Notes: generated by a model from the letters alone, not told the origin. 64,000 nucleotides of DNA from Stictocephala bisonia (GCA_035578905.1 JAQJVL010000305.1:124001-188000), one strand, 5' to 3'. Shown: positions 21,665 through 34,726, counted from the first letter of the stretch. Numbers and translations: made by a program.

Positions 21665-22690
21665 TATTGACCCAAATCCATATTTACTTCTGTTCTGAAG
21701 AGCGAATGTCACTATCACTAAAATTATTAGCAATGTCACGTTATATCCTATGTTCTTTAACCTTTTAGGTAAAGTAGGAAAACAAAAAAATAATATCCCT
21801 TAACCAGTCACCTAATGTAAAGCTTTAAAAAATTTTTGTTTTTTTTGTTCACCTTTGTTCAATACAGAGTCTGCCTGTTTTAATGCTTTTTGTAATACTA
21901 CCTGAATGTTATGTCATCTTAATCTTGGTTCTTAATTTAATTTCTTCACATCAATGAACGCTGTTCAGAGAATATCCAAAATAAATGTATTGTGCCATTG
22001 AAATTAATTTACTACGTTCGAAGAATTTGTATTGATCATTATGATGAGATCTTAACAAATAATAAATAACAACATAATTTGATAGATATGGCTTTTGTAA
22101 ACTAATTCAAGTACCCCTATCTACCATTTAGCAGGCCCAATGAATTTTAAGCAATAATGTCAAATCATAAAGGTAAAATTTTGTTAATATTAACCTATTT
22201 GAAGTAAAATTATGTCAAATATTAATTTTTTTATTGCATGTTTTATATTTTTTAATCTTTCTAAGTAAAGTTTACTACTTAGTCCTTTGTAGTTAAGGAT
22301 CTTTGTTAGTATTTAAAAAAAATTTAAAATTCTTTTAGCTCTACAAATGTTTCTTTAAAAATTCAATTTACAAATACCATCTGTGTCAAACAGCAAAGGG
22401 GCGGGGATCTTTGTTGATGGCGATTCACCTTCACAATCCCAGTTGACCTAGTTTTAATGAATTTCAACCTCCGAGTGACATTGGGTAGCTTTCATAAATT
22501 CTAAAATGCAATCATTTAAAATGTAAAAATGTAACTAAATGAACTACCAATATTAAGACACATTAACACTTTATTTCAAACTATCAAAACCTAAAAACCA
22601 GCATTTTTATTTCTTATGTATTGTTATACTGTGAACACTTTGTAATTTTAAAGTATTAATAAGCATGGTTGGTTAGTACAATTGGTTTAC
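21665..22690 (-). repeat. Second copy of the UGT upstream flank
   Basis: Collinear with 16569-17851 and contiguous with the exon-1 relic. It differs from the first copy by substitutions and many short deletions. Homology runs through the point where the other copy carries the hAT insert (attaataagcatgg at about 22655) and fades shortly after. Confidence 0.75.
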
Positions 22691-23440
22691 ATGTTTAATA
22701 ATGGCTGAAAGTCGTGTCAAAAACTTTGTTAGTGTACTATTGTACAGATTTTGAAGGTGTTCTGAAAATATATGAGTAATAATAAAATAATAATTAAGCC
22801 TAAAATACAATGATCCAAAACTTCAATTGTAACTCCAATCATAACTTTAAACTAATTGTTTTAATAAAACTTGTTAACAAACTAATAATATACTTGTTAA
22901 AGTAATTTACAACTGTTCCTTTAAATCATAGTGAGTTTAGTGTTGACTAATATGTCATTAGGATAGGTAGTAACAAGGCTGCTCTCCGTATTCCCTGTAC
23001 TGCCAAATAAAGCGTGAACAGAAAATAGTTATGTGTACCATATTATAAAATATACAGACCCTGTATTTATCAACTTTGCACCCCCTCTACATTTTTTTCA
23101 TAGATAAAAGTCAAAACATTTATTTGCACATAACATTGTTTATGTTACAAAGATAACTACAATTGGTGCATTGTCACATTACACTTAACCTAGGACAATA
23201 AAAATTAAATACAGGTCTTAAATTGATCATTGTCAAGATTAGATTTTAATTAAATTATTGTGTTTTTTTAAGGGTTATTTGCTTCTCTAAATCTACAGTT
23301 AACTGGTAGAATAAAACAAAATGATGGTATCTGGGATATGGTAGAATATGATCTTTTGTTATTTTACCATTGAAAATAATTATCATCGCACTAACATTAC
23401 AAAAACTTTGTATCATCCAACATTTCTTTTGTACTATAAT
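22691..23440. other. No gene seen
   Basis: AT-rich sequence with no convincing ORF or repeat. It may include the 3' untranslated end of the LINE relic that follows on the minus strand. Confidence 0.5.
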
Positions 23441-23449
23441 AAGTTTTTT

Positions 23450-24690
23450 GTAATAGAAGTTGTTTAATTAGATTATCAAACTGAGTGTTATCGAGTTGTT
23501 TAGTTAACTTGTCTGTTTTATTATACATTTTTATTCCTATGTAAAGGAGATTTTTTCGAATTTTGTTTTGTTATGGACTGGATAGCTGAGCATTTCTTTA
23601 TGTCTTGAATTGTAGTCATAATTTAATTTAAATTGTTGGAATATTTTGGGGTTTTTGTGAATAAATTTAAGAATTTCCGAAATGTACAAGCTTGGTAGTG
23701 TTAATATTTATAAATTCCTAAACAAGGGTCTGCAGTTTGCTCTATAATTAGTTTTGGATATTATTCTTATCAATGTTTTTTGAAATTTAAATACTTTATC
23801 AAAATCTGTAGACGAGCCCCACACAGCGATGCCATACTTGAGAATTGATTGTATGTATCCATAAAAAACAGTTTTACAGGTTACAAGTGAAGTTGAGTCA
23901 GATAATACTTGTAGTATCTATGAGTACTCAATGTGCTTAATAGATAATTAATATGAATTTTCCAATTGAGATTTTTATCAATGTGTACACCAAGAAATTT
24001 GTGGGATTCTACAAAATTTATATTACCTTCATTTAATATTTCATTTGTACTTGTATTACTTGTCTAAAATATATGATATAGGTGTTTTCTTGGTTAAGTA
24101 ATAGGCCATTTTTGAGAAACCAATTGTAAGTTTAGAGACAATTTTTCGGCTAGCATAGCGCTTGTATCATCAGCAAATATTGTAAACCTTCCAAAAACCT
24201 TGGATGGCAAATCATTTATGTAAATAAGAAAATATATAGGCCCAAGTATTGCACCCTGTGGGACTCCGTATTTAATTTTGCTCCATTTAGATTTAAAGGT
24301 TACAGTATTCTCTATAAGTACGGATCTTTGATATCGTTCTAATAAGTATGATTATAAGAGAGCATAGGCTTTATCAGCTATTCCTAGGTTCCTTAATTTC
24401 CCAAGTAGTAATCTATGGTCTACACAATCGAATACCTTGGATAGGTCACAAAAAATGCCTGCAGTAGACATGGATACGGTACATCCAAAGCTTTGGAAAT
24501 TTCATTTTAAAAGAGATTAATGCTTGTTCAGTGTTTTTTCCTTTTCTGAATCCAAATTGCTCATCACAAAACAGACCATTATCCTCCAAATATTTCACTA
24601 ATCTATAGTTAATAGCTTTTTAAAAGATTTTTGATATATTGCTTAGCAATGAAATTGGACGATAACTTGGAATAAAGTTAATAGCTTAAA
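23450..24690 (-). mobile_element. LINE relic (reverse transcriptase), minus strand
   Basis: Minus-strand fragments in order: LFCDEQFGFRKGKNTEQALI (about 24590-24530), MSTAGIFCDLSKVFDCVDH (about 24470-24415), GVPQGAILGPIYFLIYINDL (about 24270-24210), FTIFADDTSAMLA with an intact ADD box (about 24190-24150), and the C-terminal SILKYGIAVWGSSTDFDKV region (about 23850-23790) ending near MLSYPVHN. Stops interrupt several parts. It is a jockey/CR1-type element, inactive and 5'-truncated. Confidence 0.8.
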
Positions 24691-24699
24691 ATATATTAT

Positions 24700-25490
24700 T
24701 AGTATACCGATTATAATAATATTATAAACCGATTGTTAAAAATATTATTCCATTATTAAAAGCTAGATTAAGATTCCAGTCAAAGACCCTTCCTTTGAAA
24801 AACACAATGAAATAAGTATACAATAAGTTTAAATAAAAGAAAAGAATTAGGTGCTGTAAATCCTTTATCACTTCCTTATAATAGTTCATAAAAATAAATA
24901 TGAAACGGATAGAGACAATCTAGTTGAATATGTATATCAATAATAGATGTTAGACAATTATTGTTGTTCTTGGTAGGATCAGGGTGATGTGAATTGTACC
25001 TGAAGTAGATCCAGTGCATGCTGTATAGGTTTTTAACCTATACCTCTTATCTATAATATTATACCTCTTATAATAACAGTTTGTGTCTCCCAATGGTTCG
25101 TCAATGTAGCTCTCTTTAAATTTTTTGTATTCAATATTATTTGGAACCTTCCCCTGCAAGGTTGCTAGAGGCCAACCATTGATCCCTTTTGATGTTACCA
25201 CTTCACATTCACTAGTAAGAATTCAAAGCTCTTATTCCCATTGGAGAACTTGCCCTCATCTTTGTCTTCAATACCATTTTGTGTTTTACCCTCTCAGTAA
25301 TCAGTGACCTTCAGAGACAGTTCTTATTAAGCTTAAGGAAAGCTCTGTCTTCTAGTGATAAATTCATCTAGCAAACTCTTTGCCTACAAAAGTTGTAAGT
25401 ACCAGCAACCCAGATTCTGATTAAAGTACTGTTGAAACTAATATTATCTAATAAATATTGACTAAAATTATCAATAAAACTCTGTAATCA
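24700..25490. other. No gene seen
   Basis: AT-rich unique-looking sequence. Short open frames at 24950-25307 have no recognisable domain and overlap on both strands, so they look like chance ORFs. Confidence 0.4.
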
Positions 25491-25496
25491 CTTTAA

Positions 25497-26012
25497 GGCC
25501 AGTTTTCACATAGGGTACTGTGCTCCTACCATGTCCCTGTCGTTCTCCAGTCTTCCCTCACTTACTGAAACAGAATTCTAATACATATAGCCAAAATTGC
25601 TATATCTAGCTTGAAATTTTACATGTAAGCTAACATGGTACATATAACATTCGTTCATTTGTTGTTTTGCTACATATATCATTTGTTATATAACGTTTGC
25701 TTTATAGCATGTTTTGGTATATAGCATGTTGTGCTATATAGTGTAAACGCGGCTTTAGAATATAGAACTCACTATTCTGTCACCAAAATGGATCAGGACG
25801 TTATGGATGTTGTTATTGCTTGAGCGGTTTATTCAACAGTTGAAAAAATAAATAAATAAGAAGAAACGTCCGAAACCATATTGGGTTCACCCTCTGTATC
25901 GAACTAGAGAAGGCCTTTGGTAGGAGCACGACAAAATAAATGGATTAGACCATTTTTTGATTTCACATGACATAACACGGTAGGAGCACAGTACCCTATG
26001 TGAAAACTGGCC
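25497..26012. mobile_element. 516-bp MITE with 34-bp perfect inverted ends
   Basis: The left end ggccagttttcacatagggt, continuing to ctcctacc, is mirrored exactly by the right end (ggtaggagcacagtaccctatg onward to ctggcc). It is flanked by tttaa on both sides (25492-25496 and 26013-26017), a likely 5-bp target duplication. The interior is rich in tatatagcatgtt repeats and has no ORF. The superfamily is uncertain. Confidence 0.78.
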
Positions 26013-26017
26013 TTTAA

Positions 26018-27337
26018 TAAGAGAACATCTTTGCAAAATTTTGTACATTTCAATTTGTATTACATTAATTTCTTTTATGATTTGAAGCAATTTAAAAATT
26101 ATATTAAATTAGTATTTTATAGTTATCACCTGAATTGATTGAAAATAATTTGTCTTCCATAAACATGATAATTCAAATTTATAATTTTCTTTAAATGGAT
26201 GATTATAAATGACTCATATTTATTTTATCTTATTTTTATATTAGTCTTATTTTAGTTTTGAGAATCATTTCTGTTTTAATGAGATACCAGTCATATACCT
26301 AATTTATACCTAATATATAATATTTATACCTAATATTAGATTGGAAAAGTCATTAAAGAGTTTTAATTACCAATAGGTAAAATTATTTAATAAATTACCT
26401 TTAAACATAAGGCCACTACCTGTAAAGAAATTTAAGATAACATTGTCAAGATGGCTTAAATCTACATCTTTTTTCTCAATAGATGAATATCTGGATTGTT
26501 CTATGTATGACTTAGTTCCATAATTTTTTATTCTTATTATATTATATTATATTTTACTCTTATTTATATTTAATATGACGATGCCTATTGTAATTGTAAA
26601 TTACTTAATGGAAAATAAATAATTTGAATTTGAATATATTTTCTTTTAATATGTAATTTATATTTAAACAAAGAAGTTGGCAAATAACATAACTTAATCT
26701 GATACCTAAAAATTGTTAAAAATACTGCAAAACTCAGAGTTCTAGGTATATGGTTTTAGTCTTATAATTGCAGTTCTGGTAATTTTCACCTATTAAGCTG
26801 TTCTCAGTCATGTAGTTGTCATGGTTTAGAGATAGCCTATTATCGTTCCTGCTCCAAGTTCACTGACTGACCTGTATGCCTACAGTTATTCTGTATTTAA
26901 AACTAGAACACTACTGTACATATACATGTAAATGCAGTAGTGCATTGAAATACTACTTTTTCATCTGATAAGCTATATTAATGGAGAAATGCACACTTAA
27001 TATAAATCATTCCTTAGAATCTGCAATCAATATTTAAGATAAAACAAAATCGGGTATTTATAAAAAATATGTTTTTTATTAAAAGTGATAAGAACAGTAA
27101 ACCGTTTGTAATATCAGCTAACAAATATGAACAATTTAAGATGCTTATTATAATAAAAGTACACATCTTTAAATGAAAATGGATTTAGATAAAAAGTTAT
27201 TTGATTATTACAAATCATTTTTCTACATTGTTCTTATTTAATATATTTTCCTACTACATCATTAAGTATTCTGGGCGGAGAATGATGCTCTGAGTGACCT
27301 AACCTGAAAACAATTAACTCACAAAGATATTTTAATT
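26018..27337. other. No gene seen
   Basis: AT-rich sequence (short runs such as tatattatattatatt at about 26535) with no supported coding or repeat family. Confidence 0.45.
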
Positions 27338-30229
27338 GGCAGGACGTTACAACACAGCAGCCAAGGCAATCAAGGGACTTGTTGAGCCCTGGCAGAACGT
27401 TATAACACAGTGACCAAGGCAATCTAGGTATTGTTGAGCCCTGGCAGAACGTTATAACGCAGTGACCAAGGCAATATAGGGACTTGTTGAGCCCTGGTAG
27501 GACGTTATAACGCAGTGACCAAGGCAATATAGGGACTTTTTGAGCCCTGGTAGGACGTTATAACGCAGTGACCAAGGCAATCTAGGGACTTGTAGAGCCC
27601 TAATAGGACGTTATAACGCAGTGACCATGGCAATCTAGGGATTGTTGAGCCCTGGTAGGACGTTATAACGCAGTGACCAAGGCAATATAGGGACTTTTTG
27701 AGCCTGGTAGGACGTTATAACGCAGTGACCAAGGCAATCTAGGGATTTGTAGAGCCCTAATAGGACGTTATAACGCAGTGACCATGGCAATCTAGGGATT
27801 GTTGAGCCCTGGTAGGACGTTATAACGCAGTGACCAAGGCAATCTAGGGATATTGAGCTCTGGCAGGACGTTATAACACAGCAGCCAAGGCAATCAAAGG
27901 ACTTGTTGAGCCCTGGCAGGACGTTATAACACAGTAGCTAAGGCAATATAGGGACTTTTTGAACCCTGGCAGGACGTTATAGTGCAGTGACCATGGCAAT
28001 CAAGGGACTTGTTGAGCCCTGGCAGGATGTTATAACACAGTAGCCAAGGCAATATAGGGACTTTTTGAACCCTGGCATGACGTTATAATACAGTAGCCAA
28101 GGCAATATAGGGACTTTTTGAGCCCTGGCAGGACGTTATAACACAGTAGCCAAGGCAATATAGGGACTTTTTGAACCCTGGCAGGACGTTATAATGCAGT
28201 GACCATGGCAATCAAGGGACTTGTTAAGCCCTGGCAGGATGTTATAACACAGTAGCCAAGGCAATATAGGGACTTTTTGAACCCTGGCATGACGTTATAA
28301 TACAGTAGCCAGGGCAATATAGGGACTTTTTGAGCCCTGGCAGGACGTTATAACACAGTAGCCAAGGCAATATAGGGACTTTTTGAACCCTGGCAGGACG
28401 TTATAATGCAGTGACCATGGCAATCAAGGGACTTGTAGAGCCCTAATAGGACGTTATAACGCAGTGACCATGGCAATCTAGGGATTGTTGAGCCCTGGTA
28501 GGACGTTATAACGCAGTGACCAAGGCAATCTAGGGATATTGAGCTCTGGCAGGACGTTATAACACAGCAGCCAAGGCAATCAAGGGACTTGTTGAGCCCT
28601 GGCAGGTCGTTATAACACAGTAGCTAAGGCAATATAGGGACTTTTTGAACCCTGGCAGGACGTTATAGTGCAGTGACCATGGCAATCAAGGGACTTGTTG
28701 AGCCCTGGCAGGATGTTATAACACAGTAGCCAAGGCAATATAGGGACTTTTTGAACCCTGGCATGACGTTATAATACAGTAGCCAAGGCAATATAGGGAC
28801 TTTTTGAGCCCTGGCAGGACGTTATAACACAGTAGCCAAGGCAATATAGGGACTTTTTGAACCCTGGCAGGACGTTATAGTGCAGTGACCATGGCAATCA
28901 AGGGACTTGTTGAGCCCTGGCAGGATGTTATAACACAGTAGCCAAGGCAATATAGGGACTTTTTGAACCCTGGCATGACGTTATAATACAGTAGCCAAGG
29001 CAATATAGGGACTTTTTGAGCCCTGGCAGGACGTTATAACACAGTAGCCAAGGCAATATAGGGACTTTTTGAACCCTGGCAGGACGTTATAATGCAGTGA
29101 CCATGGCAATCAAGGGACTTGTTGAGCCCTGGCAGGATGTTATAACACAGTAGCCAAGGCAATATAGGGACTTTTTGAACCCTGGCATGACGTTATAATA
29201 CAGTAGCCAAGGCAATATAGGGACTTTTTGAGCCCTGGCATGACGTTATAATACAGTAGCCAAGGCAATATAGGGACTTGTTGAGCCCTGGCAGGATGTT
29301 ATAACACAGTAGCCAAGGCAATATAGGGACTTTTTGAGCCCTGGCAGGATGTTATAACACAGTATCCAAGGCAATATAGGGACTTTTTGAACCCTGGCAG
29401 GACGTTATAATACAGTAGCCAAGGCAATATAGGGACTTTTTGAACCCTGACAGGACGTTATAACACAGTATCCAAGGCAATATAGGGACTTTTTGAACCC
29501 TGGCAGGACGTTATAATACAGTAGCCAAGGCAATATAGGGACTTTTTGAACCCTGGCAGGACGTTATAACACAGTAGCCAAGGCAATATAGGGACTTTTT
29601 GAACCCTGGCAGGATGTTATAACACAGTAGCCAAGGCAATATAGGGACTTTTTGAACCCTGGCAAGACGTTATAATACAGTAGCCAAGGCAATATAGGGA
29701 CTTTTTGAACCCTGGCAGGACGTTATAACACAGTAGCCAAGGCAATATAAGGACTTTTTGAACCCTGGCAGGACGTTATAATACAGTAGCCAAGGCAATA
29801 TAGGGACGTTTTGAACCCTGGCAGGACGTTATAACACAGTAGCCAAGGCAATATAGGGACTTTTTGAACCCTGGCAGGATGTTATAACACAGTAGCCAAG
29901 GCAATATAGGGACTTTTTGAACCCTGGCAAGACGTTATAATACAGTAACCAAGGCAATATAGGGACTTTTTGAACCCTGGCAGGACGTTATAACACAGTA
30001 GCCAAGGCAATATAAGGACTTGTTGAGCCCTGGCAGGATGTTATAACACAGTAGCCAAGGCAATATAGGGACTTTTTGAACCCTGGCAGGACGTTATAAC
30101 ACAGTAGCCAAGGCAATATAGGGACTTTTTGAGCCCTGGCAGGACGTTATAACACAGTAGCCAAGGCAATATAGGGACTTTTTGAGCCCTGGTAGGACGT
30201 TATAATGCAGTGACCAAGGCAATAAGGGG
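27338..30229. repeat. 53-bp satellite array, about 54 copies, with higher-order repeat
   Basis: The unit begins ggcaggacgttataacacag and ends tttttgaaccct, 53 bp. Variants fall into types: cagtgacc with ggtagg (mainly 27470-27850), cagtagcc with tttttgaa, and catggcaatcaaggg. The marker gaccatggcaatcaaggg recurs at 27989, 28201, 28413, then 28675, 28887, 29099: exact 212-bp steps, that is, a four-unit higher-order repeat. A larger block is duplicated with an offset of 686 bp (gatattgagctctgg at 27849 and 28535). The right third (29350-30220) is more uniform. Short frames across it are not coding. Confidence 0.95.
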
Positions 30230-30237
30230 CTTAGTGT

Positions 30238-30825
30238 TAGGGATGGGAAATGTAGTTCATTAGACGGAGTTAGTTCACTCCGGAGTTATAATGACTCGGA
30301 ACTAGTTCCGCGGAGTAGTTCCAACTCCGAACGTCGTTCCAGTTCAACGTGGAGGGAAGCTCAAGTGAGTCGCTCCGAGTGGATGCGCGCGCATTACGTA
30401 CTTCACTCCTTTGTTTTGATCGTTCCAACAACTCCGGAACTATGTTAGTTCCATGGAGTGGGGAGAGAAACGTCGACACTGCAGCCGCTCTGACAGTGGT
30501 TGCGCGCGCATCTCGTTCTCACTCCTTTCTGATAGTTCCAAAAAGTTAGAAACTAACATATGATTTTTAGGTTATATCCAGCTAACAATTTGAATTGTGT
30601 ATTTTATTTAATTATTTTACAAAGAAAAAGTATGGATGTCTTATGAATTTTCCAGCAGAAAGTAAAGTATTGTATATTTTATATGCGTATATTTATGACA
30701 TATAATACTCATTTATTCTAGTTCCGAAATGAACTAGTTCCGCACTAGCACTCCGAGTTGGAGCTGTAACTCCTTAACCGGAGTAGTTCCTTTGTTGTCG
30801 TTCACTCCGGAGTTACCCATCTCTA
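30238..30825. mobile_element. Non-autonomous hAT element (588 bp) with 8-bp target duplication
   Basis: Left end tagggatggg, right end the reverse complement of tagagatgggtaactccgga. Perfect 8-bp duplication cttagtgt at 30230-30237 and 30826-30833. Subterminal regions are filled with repeated ggaactagttcc / actccggagtt motifs in both orientations, as expected for transposase binding sites. No ORF of note. It marks the right border of the 53-bp satellite. Confidence 0.88.
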
Positions 30826-30833
30826 CTTAGTGT

Positions 30834-32735
30834 TTAAGTTAATCTGAAGAATGTTTTTATTTATGGTATTTAAAAAGTAAAAAACAGATATGAAAACAAA
30901 GTAGGGTGATGCACGCAACAAGACATGCCCAAACATAAATTAGACAACACTTGTTTGCTTATCCCCTATGTATCTCATTAAACAGGTTAAAATTAGTGAA
31001 TTATTATCTAAAAATATGGAATGGATTATTGTGAATCATGACTCAGTAATCTGAATTGATTCCTTTCTATCCTTAAAGGAGTACACTGAATTTCTATTTC
31101 TATTGTATGAACAGAACAAAATTTAACTAATTAAAAATAGTAATAATTAAAAAAAAAAACAGTATATTAGTCACCATAAGCTAAAGAAATTAATCCCTTT
31201 TCACGTTTGAAATATTGAAAAATATTGAAATTTAAGAATTACTAGTTTGAAGCCTTTTGATGTTGAAAAGCTGCCTTAATGACATGCTGATGAAATAAAT
31301 ATTACAGAGAAAATATAATTTGTGTGTTATCAATTTATGTGCTATCAGAAAAAAGGTATCCAACATCTTAAAGAAAATTAGATTGGCTTCTCAATTTTAT
31401 ACTGAGAGAAAATTACTATTAACGTATATTTCATTTTCCCTTGAAACTCATAATATCTATAACCAGATGAATTAATTCTAAACAGCCAATTTTCACTCTC
31501 AGCAAAAAGGATAGGCTGAGTTGTCCTGGCCAAAGAAGATTTCTAATTGGTTAGTTATCCAAGATTAAGTTGTAATTTAAAGTCTAAAAATAACAAAACT
31601 GAATAGTATAATAGACCCTCTAAGATAAAGGTAGGCTCATGATAATGATAAATAAGATTAACTTCACATTTAGGAGAAATGCTATTGGAGTGCAGCTATT
31701 GAATTTCTATATACGCCCACAAATTATTGCTTTATTTATATTTTATAATAGTTTATTTTCTTACAATTTAAAATAATTTATATTTTTCATAATTAAAGAT
31801 CAAATTCATGAAAAAAATAGAAAAAAATATTGCTTAGTTAGTAAGATTTAAAAACAAGTGATCAAAATTACCAGTTTTAATTTTGTATTTGTATAATATT
31901 TACACTCCTATTGGTTTTATTATGGTCTTTTTTCATGGGCTATCTTAAGGAGCAAAAACAGATATAAATAATTAATCTTAATGATTAAAATAATTAATTT
32001 TGCTTGAAATAATGTCTTTCAGTATCCACTTATTTTTTTTTTTTTTGGGAAATTGATCTAAGATTCTATAACATCTTTCTTTTAGCACTATATAAAATAA
32101 AACTGTGTAATTATATACCATTACAGGCATTACTAGATGAATGTTGGTAACATACCTTGAAGGTAGAGTAAACAGCGATAGTAGGAGAATCCCCTTCCTT
32201 GCGATACAATCCACCAAAGGGAAAGAAGTAGACTAAATATTTTGCTGAGTCACAGCCTTATGATGAACAACTTGAGATAAATACTATATTTACTCGGGAA
32301 TCAACTTTGGCAAGTCATTCTTGTTAAATCCTGTGTGGGATGATAGGCAAGAAATGAATCAAACAAACTTAATTATGTATCTCATCTACTGAATGAATTC
32401 TCAATAATTTTATGAATGACTCAAATAATTTTAGAATATATTTGTTGTATGTTTTAGGTAGAGTATTTTACTACCTATTATCTCTTATCTTTTTATGAAT
32501 TCATTTTAATAATAATTTTAATAAAACTGTATACAATTTGTTTGTACTGTAAACAAAACAGCCTTTTTCAGAAATGAACAGATGCATGCTATTCATGCAA
32601 AATAGGGCTGGAAACAAAAGTAAAAAGAATTTAATTTCTTTGATTAATTAACTTATTACATTACTTAAGTTTAAAAACATGGCTCTTCAACAACAAAGAT
32701 ACAGTGTGACTCATGAAGTTTTCCCCCCCACCTCT
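30834..32735. other. No gene seen
   Basis: AT-rich; a frame at 31978-32217 (minus) encodes 79 residues without recognisable domain and is probably chance. Confidence 0.45.
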
Positions 32736-32739
32736 TCAG

Positions 32740-32995
32740 TACATTCTACTAGTAAAATTATCTATATAAAGATAGATCCGAAAACGATTTTTTGGAGTTA
32801 CAGCTAGCAAAGATTTCAGCATGGTTCCTGGGCAAAGGTGAAATAAATCCATATTAAACTTTTCAAAATGTAAATTAGGTGAAACATGTAGTTGTATTCC
32901 ATGTATTTTTACCTGGAAAATCCACTAAAATTAGTTTCAGAACTTAACCTTTAGGGTCTTTGAGTAATTTAGGATTAAATAAAAGAAATTTGTGT
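32740..32995 (+). repeat. Dispersed repeat, copy 1
   Basis: Matches, in inverted orientation, 39240-39461: catggttcctgggcaaaggt here against aggaatcatgctaaaatc with tttgcccagg there; ttacctggaaaatccactaaa against tagattttccaggtaaaa; gttacagctagcaaagattt against aaatctttcactagctgtaac. No coding potential seen. Family unknown. Confidence 0.6.
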
Positions 32996-33414
32996 ATGAA
33001 ACCCAGTTTTTTACATTTGAGTACAATATCTTAAATGTGTATAAATTCATCAAATCTTCATACCCAGATTGTAGAGAATTTATTTTTTAGAAAATTGATT
33101 TAAGTAAAATAAAAAAATAAAACAAAATTAAACACAACAAATAAAATTTACTTATTATTTGTACATGACTAATTAAAAAAAAAATCATAAGATCAAGCCA
33201 TCATTAAGCATTTATAATAGATATTAAAAATAAAACCATACTTATTAATAGTGTTGTCTCCTGTTTTTATTACGTTTCTTAACTTTCTAAAACATCCCTT
33301 TATTTACTCATCCAAATCCATAATATTTAAACATCTTATGTTATCTCCAAGAGAATTTGTTCTTGTCTTTTAAACAAACTTTTTAACCCATATTTATTTT
33401 AACGCAATGATTCA

Positions 33415-33625
33415 ATAGATAAATGGAGTAAGTTTAGAGGCCAAGTGAGGCCTTTTATCACCAATTCTATATCCAGGAAATTTAATATTTAAATGAGCAG
33501 ACTCAGCATAAGAAAAGTGGGGAGACGCTCCATCATGGTGGTAGTACTGATGTCATTCAAGATGCACAGGTATACTTAAGCAACGCAACATCTCTTCTTG
33601 AAGGAAATACAAATTTAGGCATCCA
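33415..33625 (-). pseudogene. IS630/mariner-like DDE transposase relic
   Basis: On the minus strand a frame reads YYHHDGASPHFSYAESAHL then NIKFPGYRIGDKRPHLASK, and before it PGCLNLYFLQEEML. This matches the second catalytic Asp region (DGA-PH) and downstream block of a common insect DDE transposase group. One in-frame stop and the short length mean only a fragment remains. The parent family is inferred from wording, not from a search. Confidence 0.5.
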
Positions 33626-33829
33626 GGTAATACAGCACAAGTGTAATATATTTGTGTTGTGTAACGTTCATGTATCAACATGTATTATGCTAATTAAAAA
33701 ATTATTTCCAGGTAATATGAATGATCTAATCAGATGATTATGCAAAAGACCACAACATACACAGAAGCTATTATGGAGTTGAAAGTTTCATTCAACTACC
33801 TCATGATGGTTTTCTTATGTGCATGAGTG

Positions 33830-33872
33830 TTCGTTTTGCAAGTTATGAATCTGAGTCTACTTGCAAAACGAA
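33830..33872. repeat. Small perfect hairpin
   Basis: ttcgttttgcaagt (33830-33843) is perfectly mirrored at 33859-33872 across a 15-nt loop. No transposon ends or ORF are associated with it. Confidence 0.7.
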
Positions 33873-34600
33873 TGAATTTGTGCTTCTTACTTAAATAAAA
33901 TATGCTCATAGTGTTGTTGATTAGTATTTGCAAAACTCCAAGCAAGCTGACCAACCCCTGGCCAACCTTATGTTTGTTGTTATATAACATTTATTTTGAT
34001 TAAGTGAACCTCATGCTGGGTCTGCTCACATAATTATTACTATTCCTGTACAGAGGATTGGTGGGATGGAAGGCCTTACTCTTGGCCGGCCCCTAAAATT
34101 ACATAATTCATCCAGTGGATTATTGTATTTGGAGATGGGTAAGAAATAATGTCTAAATGACAAGACAGAATTCTTGTAAAGAATTAATTGTCCGTATTAT
34201 GGATTCAGATGAGTAGGCAAAGGGAAGTTCTTGAGAGTTGAGGAACGTAAAAAAATTGTAAACAACAATGCCTCCACATTATTAACCCTCGAGGACACGC
34301 GTCCGGGTGGCATAAACCCCAGCCGGATGATGTGTTACTAAGAAGAGAGCAATAACCTTCAGTTTAAACAAACACCCATCTGGGTACCTTTCTGCTATTA
34401 CCCCGTCCACTTGTCTACAAATATTCCACCAGTTTCCACTTTGCCCTTGCTCAGTGCACATGAATAAACTTAGCTTGGGGTGTATTCCATACCACACGTG
34501 TGCTTAGGTTTCAAGTTTAACACCATTATTTTTTTCACTATCATTTTACTAGTTTTTTAGTGTAAATAGTGTATATAGACATATTGTAAAAACATTGAAA

Positions 34601-34726
34601 ATGAAGTGTTTTAATTTAGAACAAAGGAGTATTTTGGAAATGTTAGTTGAGAGTGAAGAAGAAAGTAATACAATTTCTGATATTGATAGTAACTTGGAAC
34701 ATATTTCTTTGATAAAATATTTGTAG
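34601..34726 (+). pseudogene. Truncated acidic N-terminus, piggyBac-like
   Basis: A 41-codon frame starts MKCFNLEQRSILEML and continues with an acidic, Ser-rich ESEEESNTISDID stretch. Such acidic starts precede the transposase core in piggyBac elements. The core itself is absent and the frame ends at a TAG. It compares with the 30-codon frame at 50380-50472 in the other piggyBac-like element. Confidence 0.35.

Noticed and set aside
27234..27527. 97-codon minus-strand frame
   Set aside because: It lies in the 53-bp satellite; the unit is not a multiple of three and the frame soon breaks.
27338..30229. CRISPR-like array
   Set aside because: The 53-bp units are contiguous with no unique spacers, and the context is animal nuclear DNA.
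33830..33872. microRNA-like hairpin
   Set aside because: The stem is only 14 bp with no extended duplex; too short for a typical precursor.
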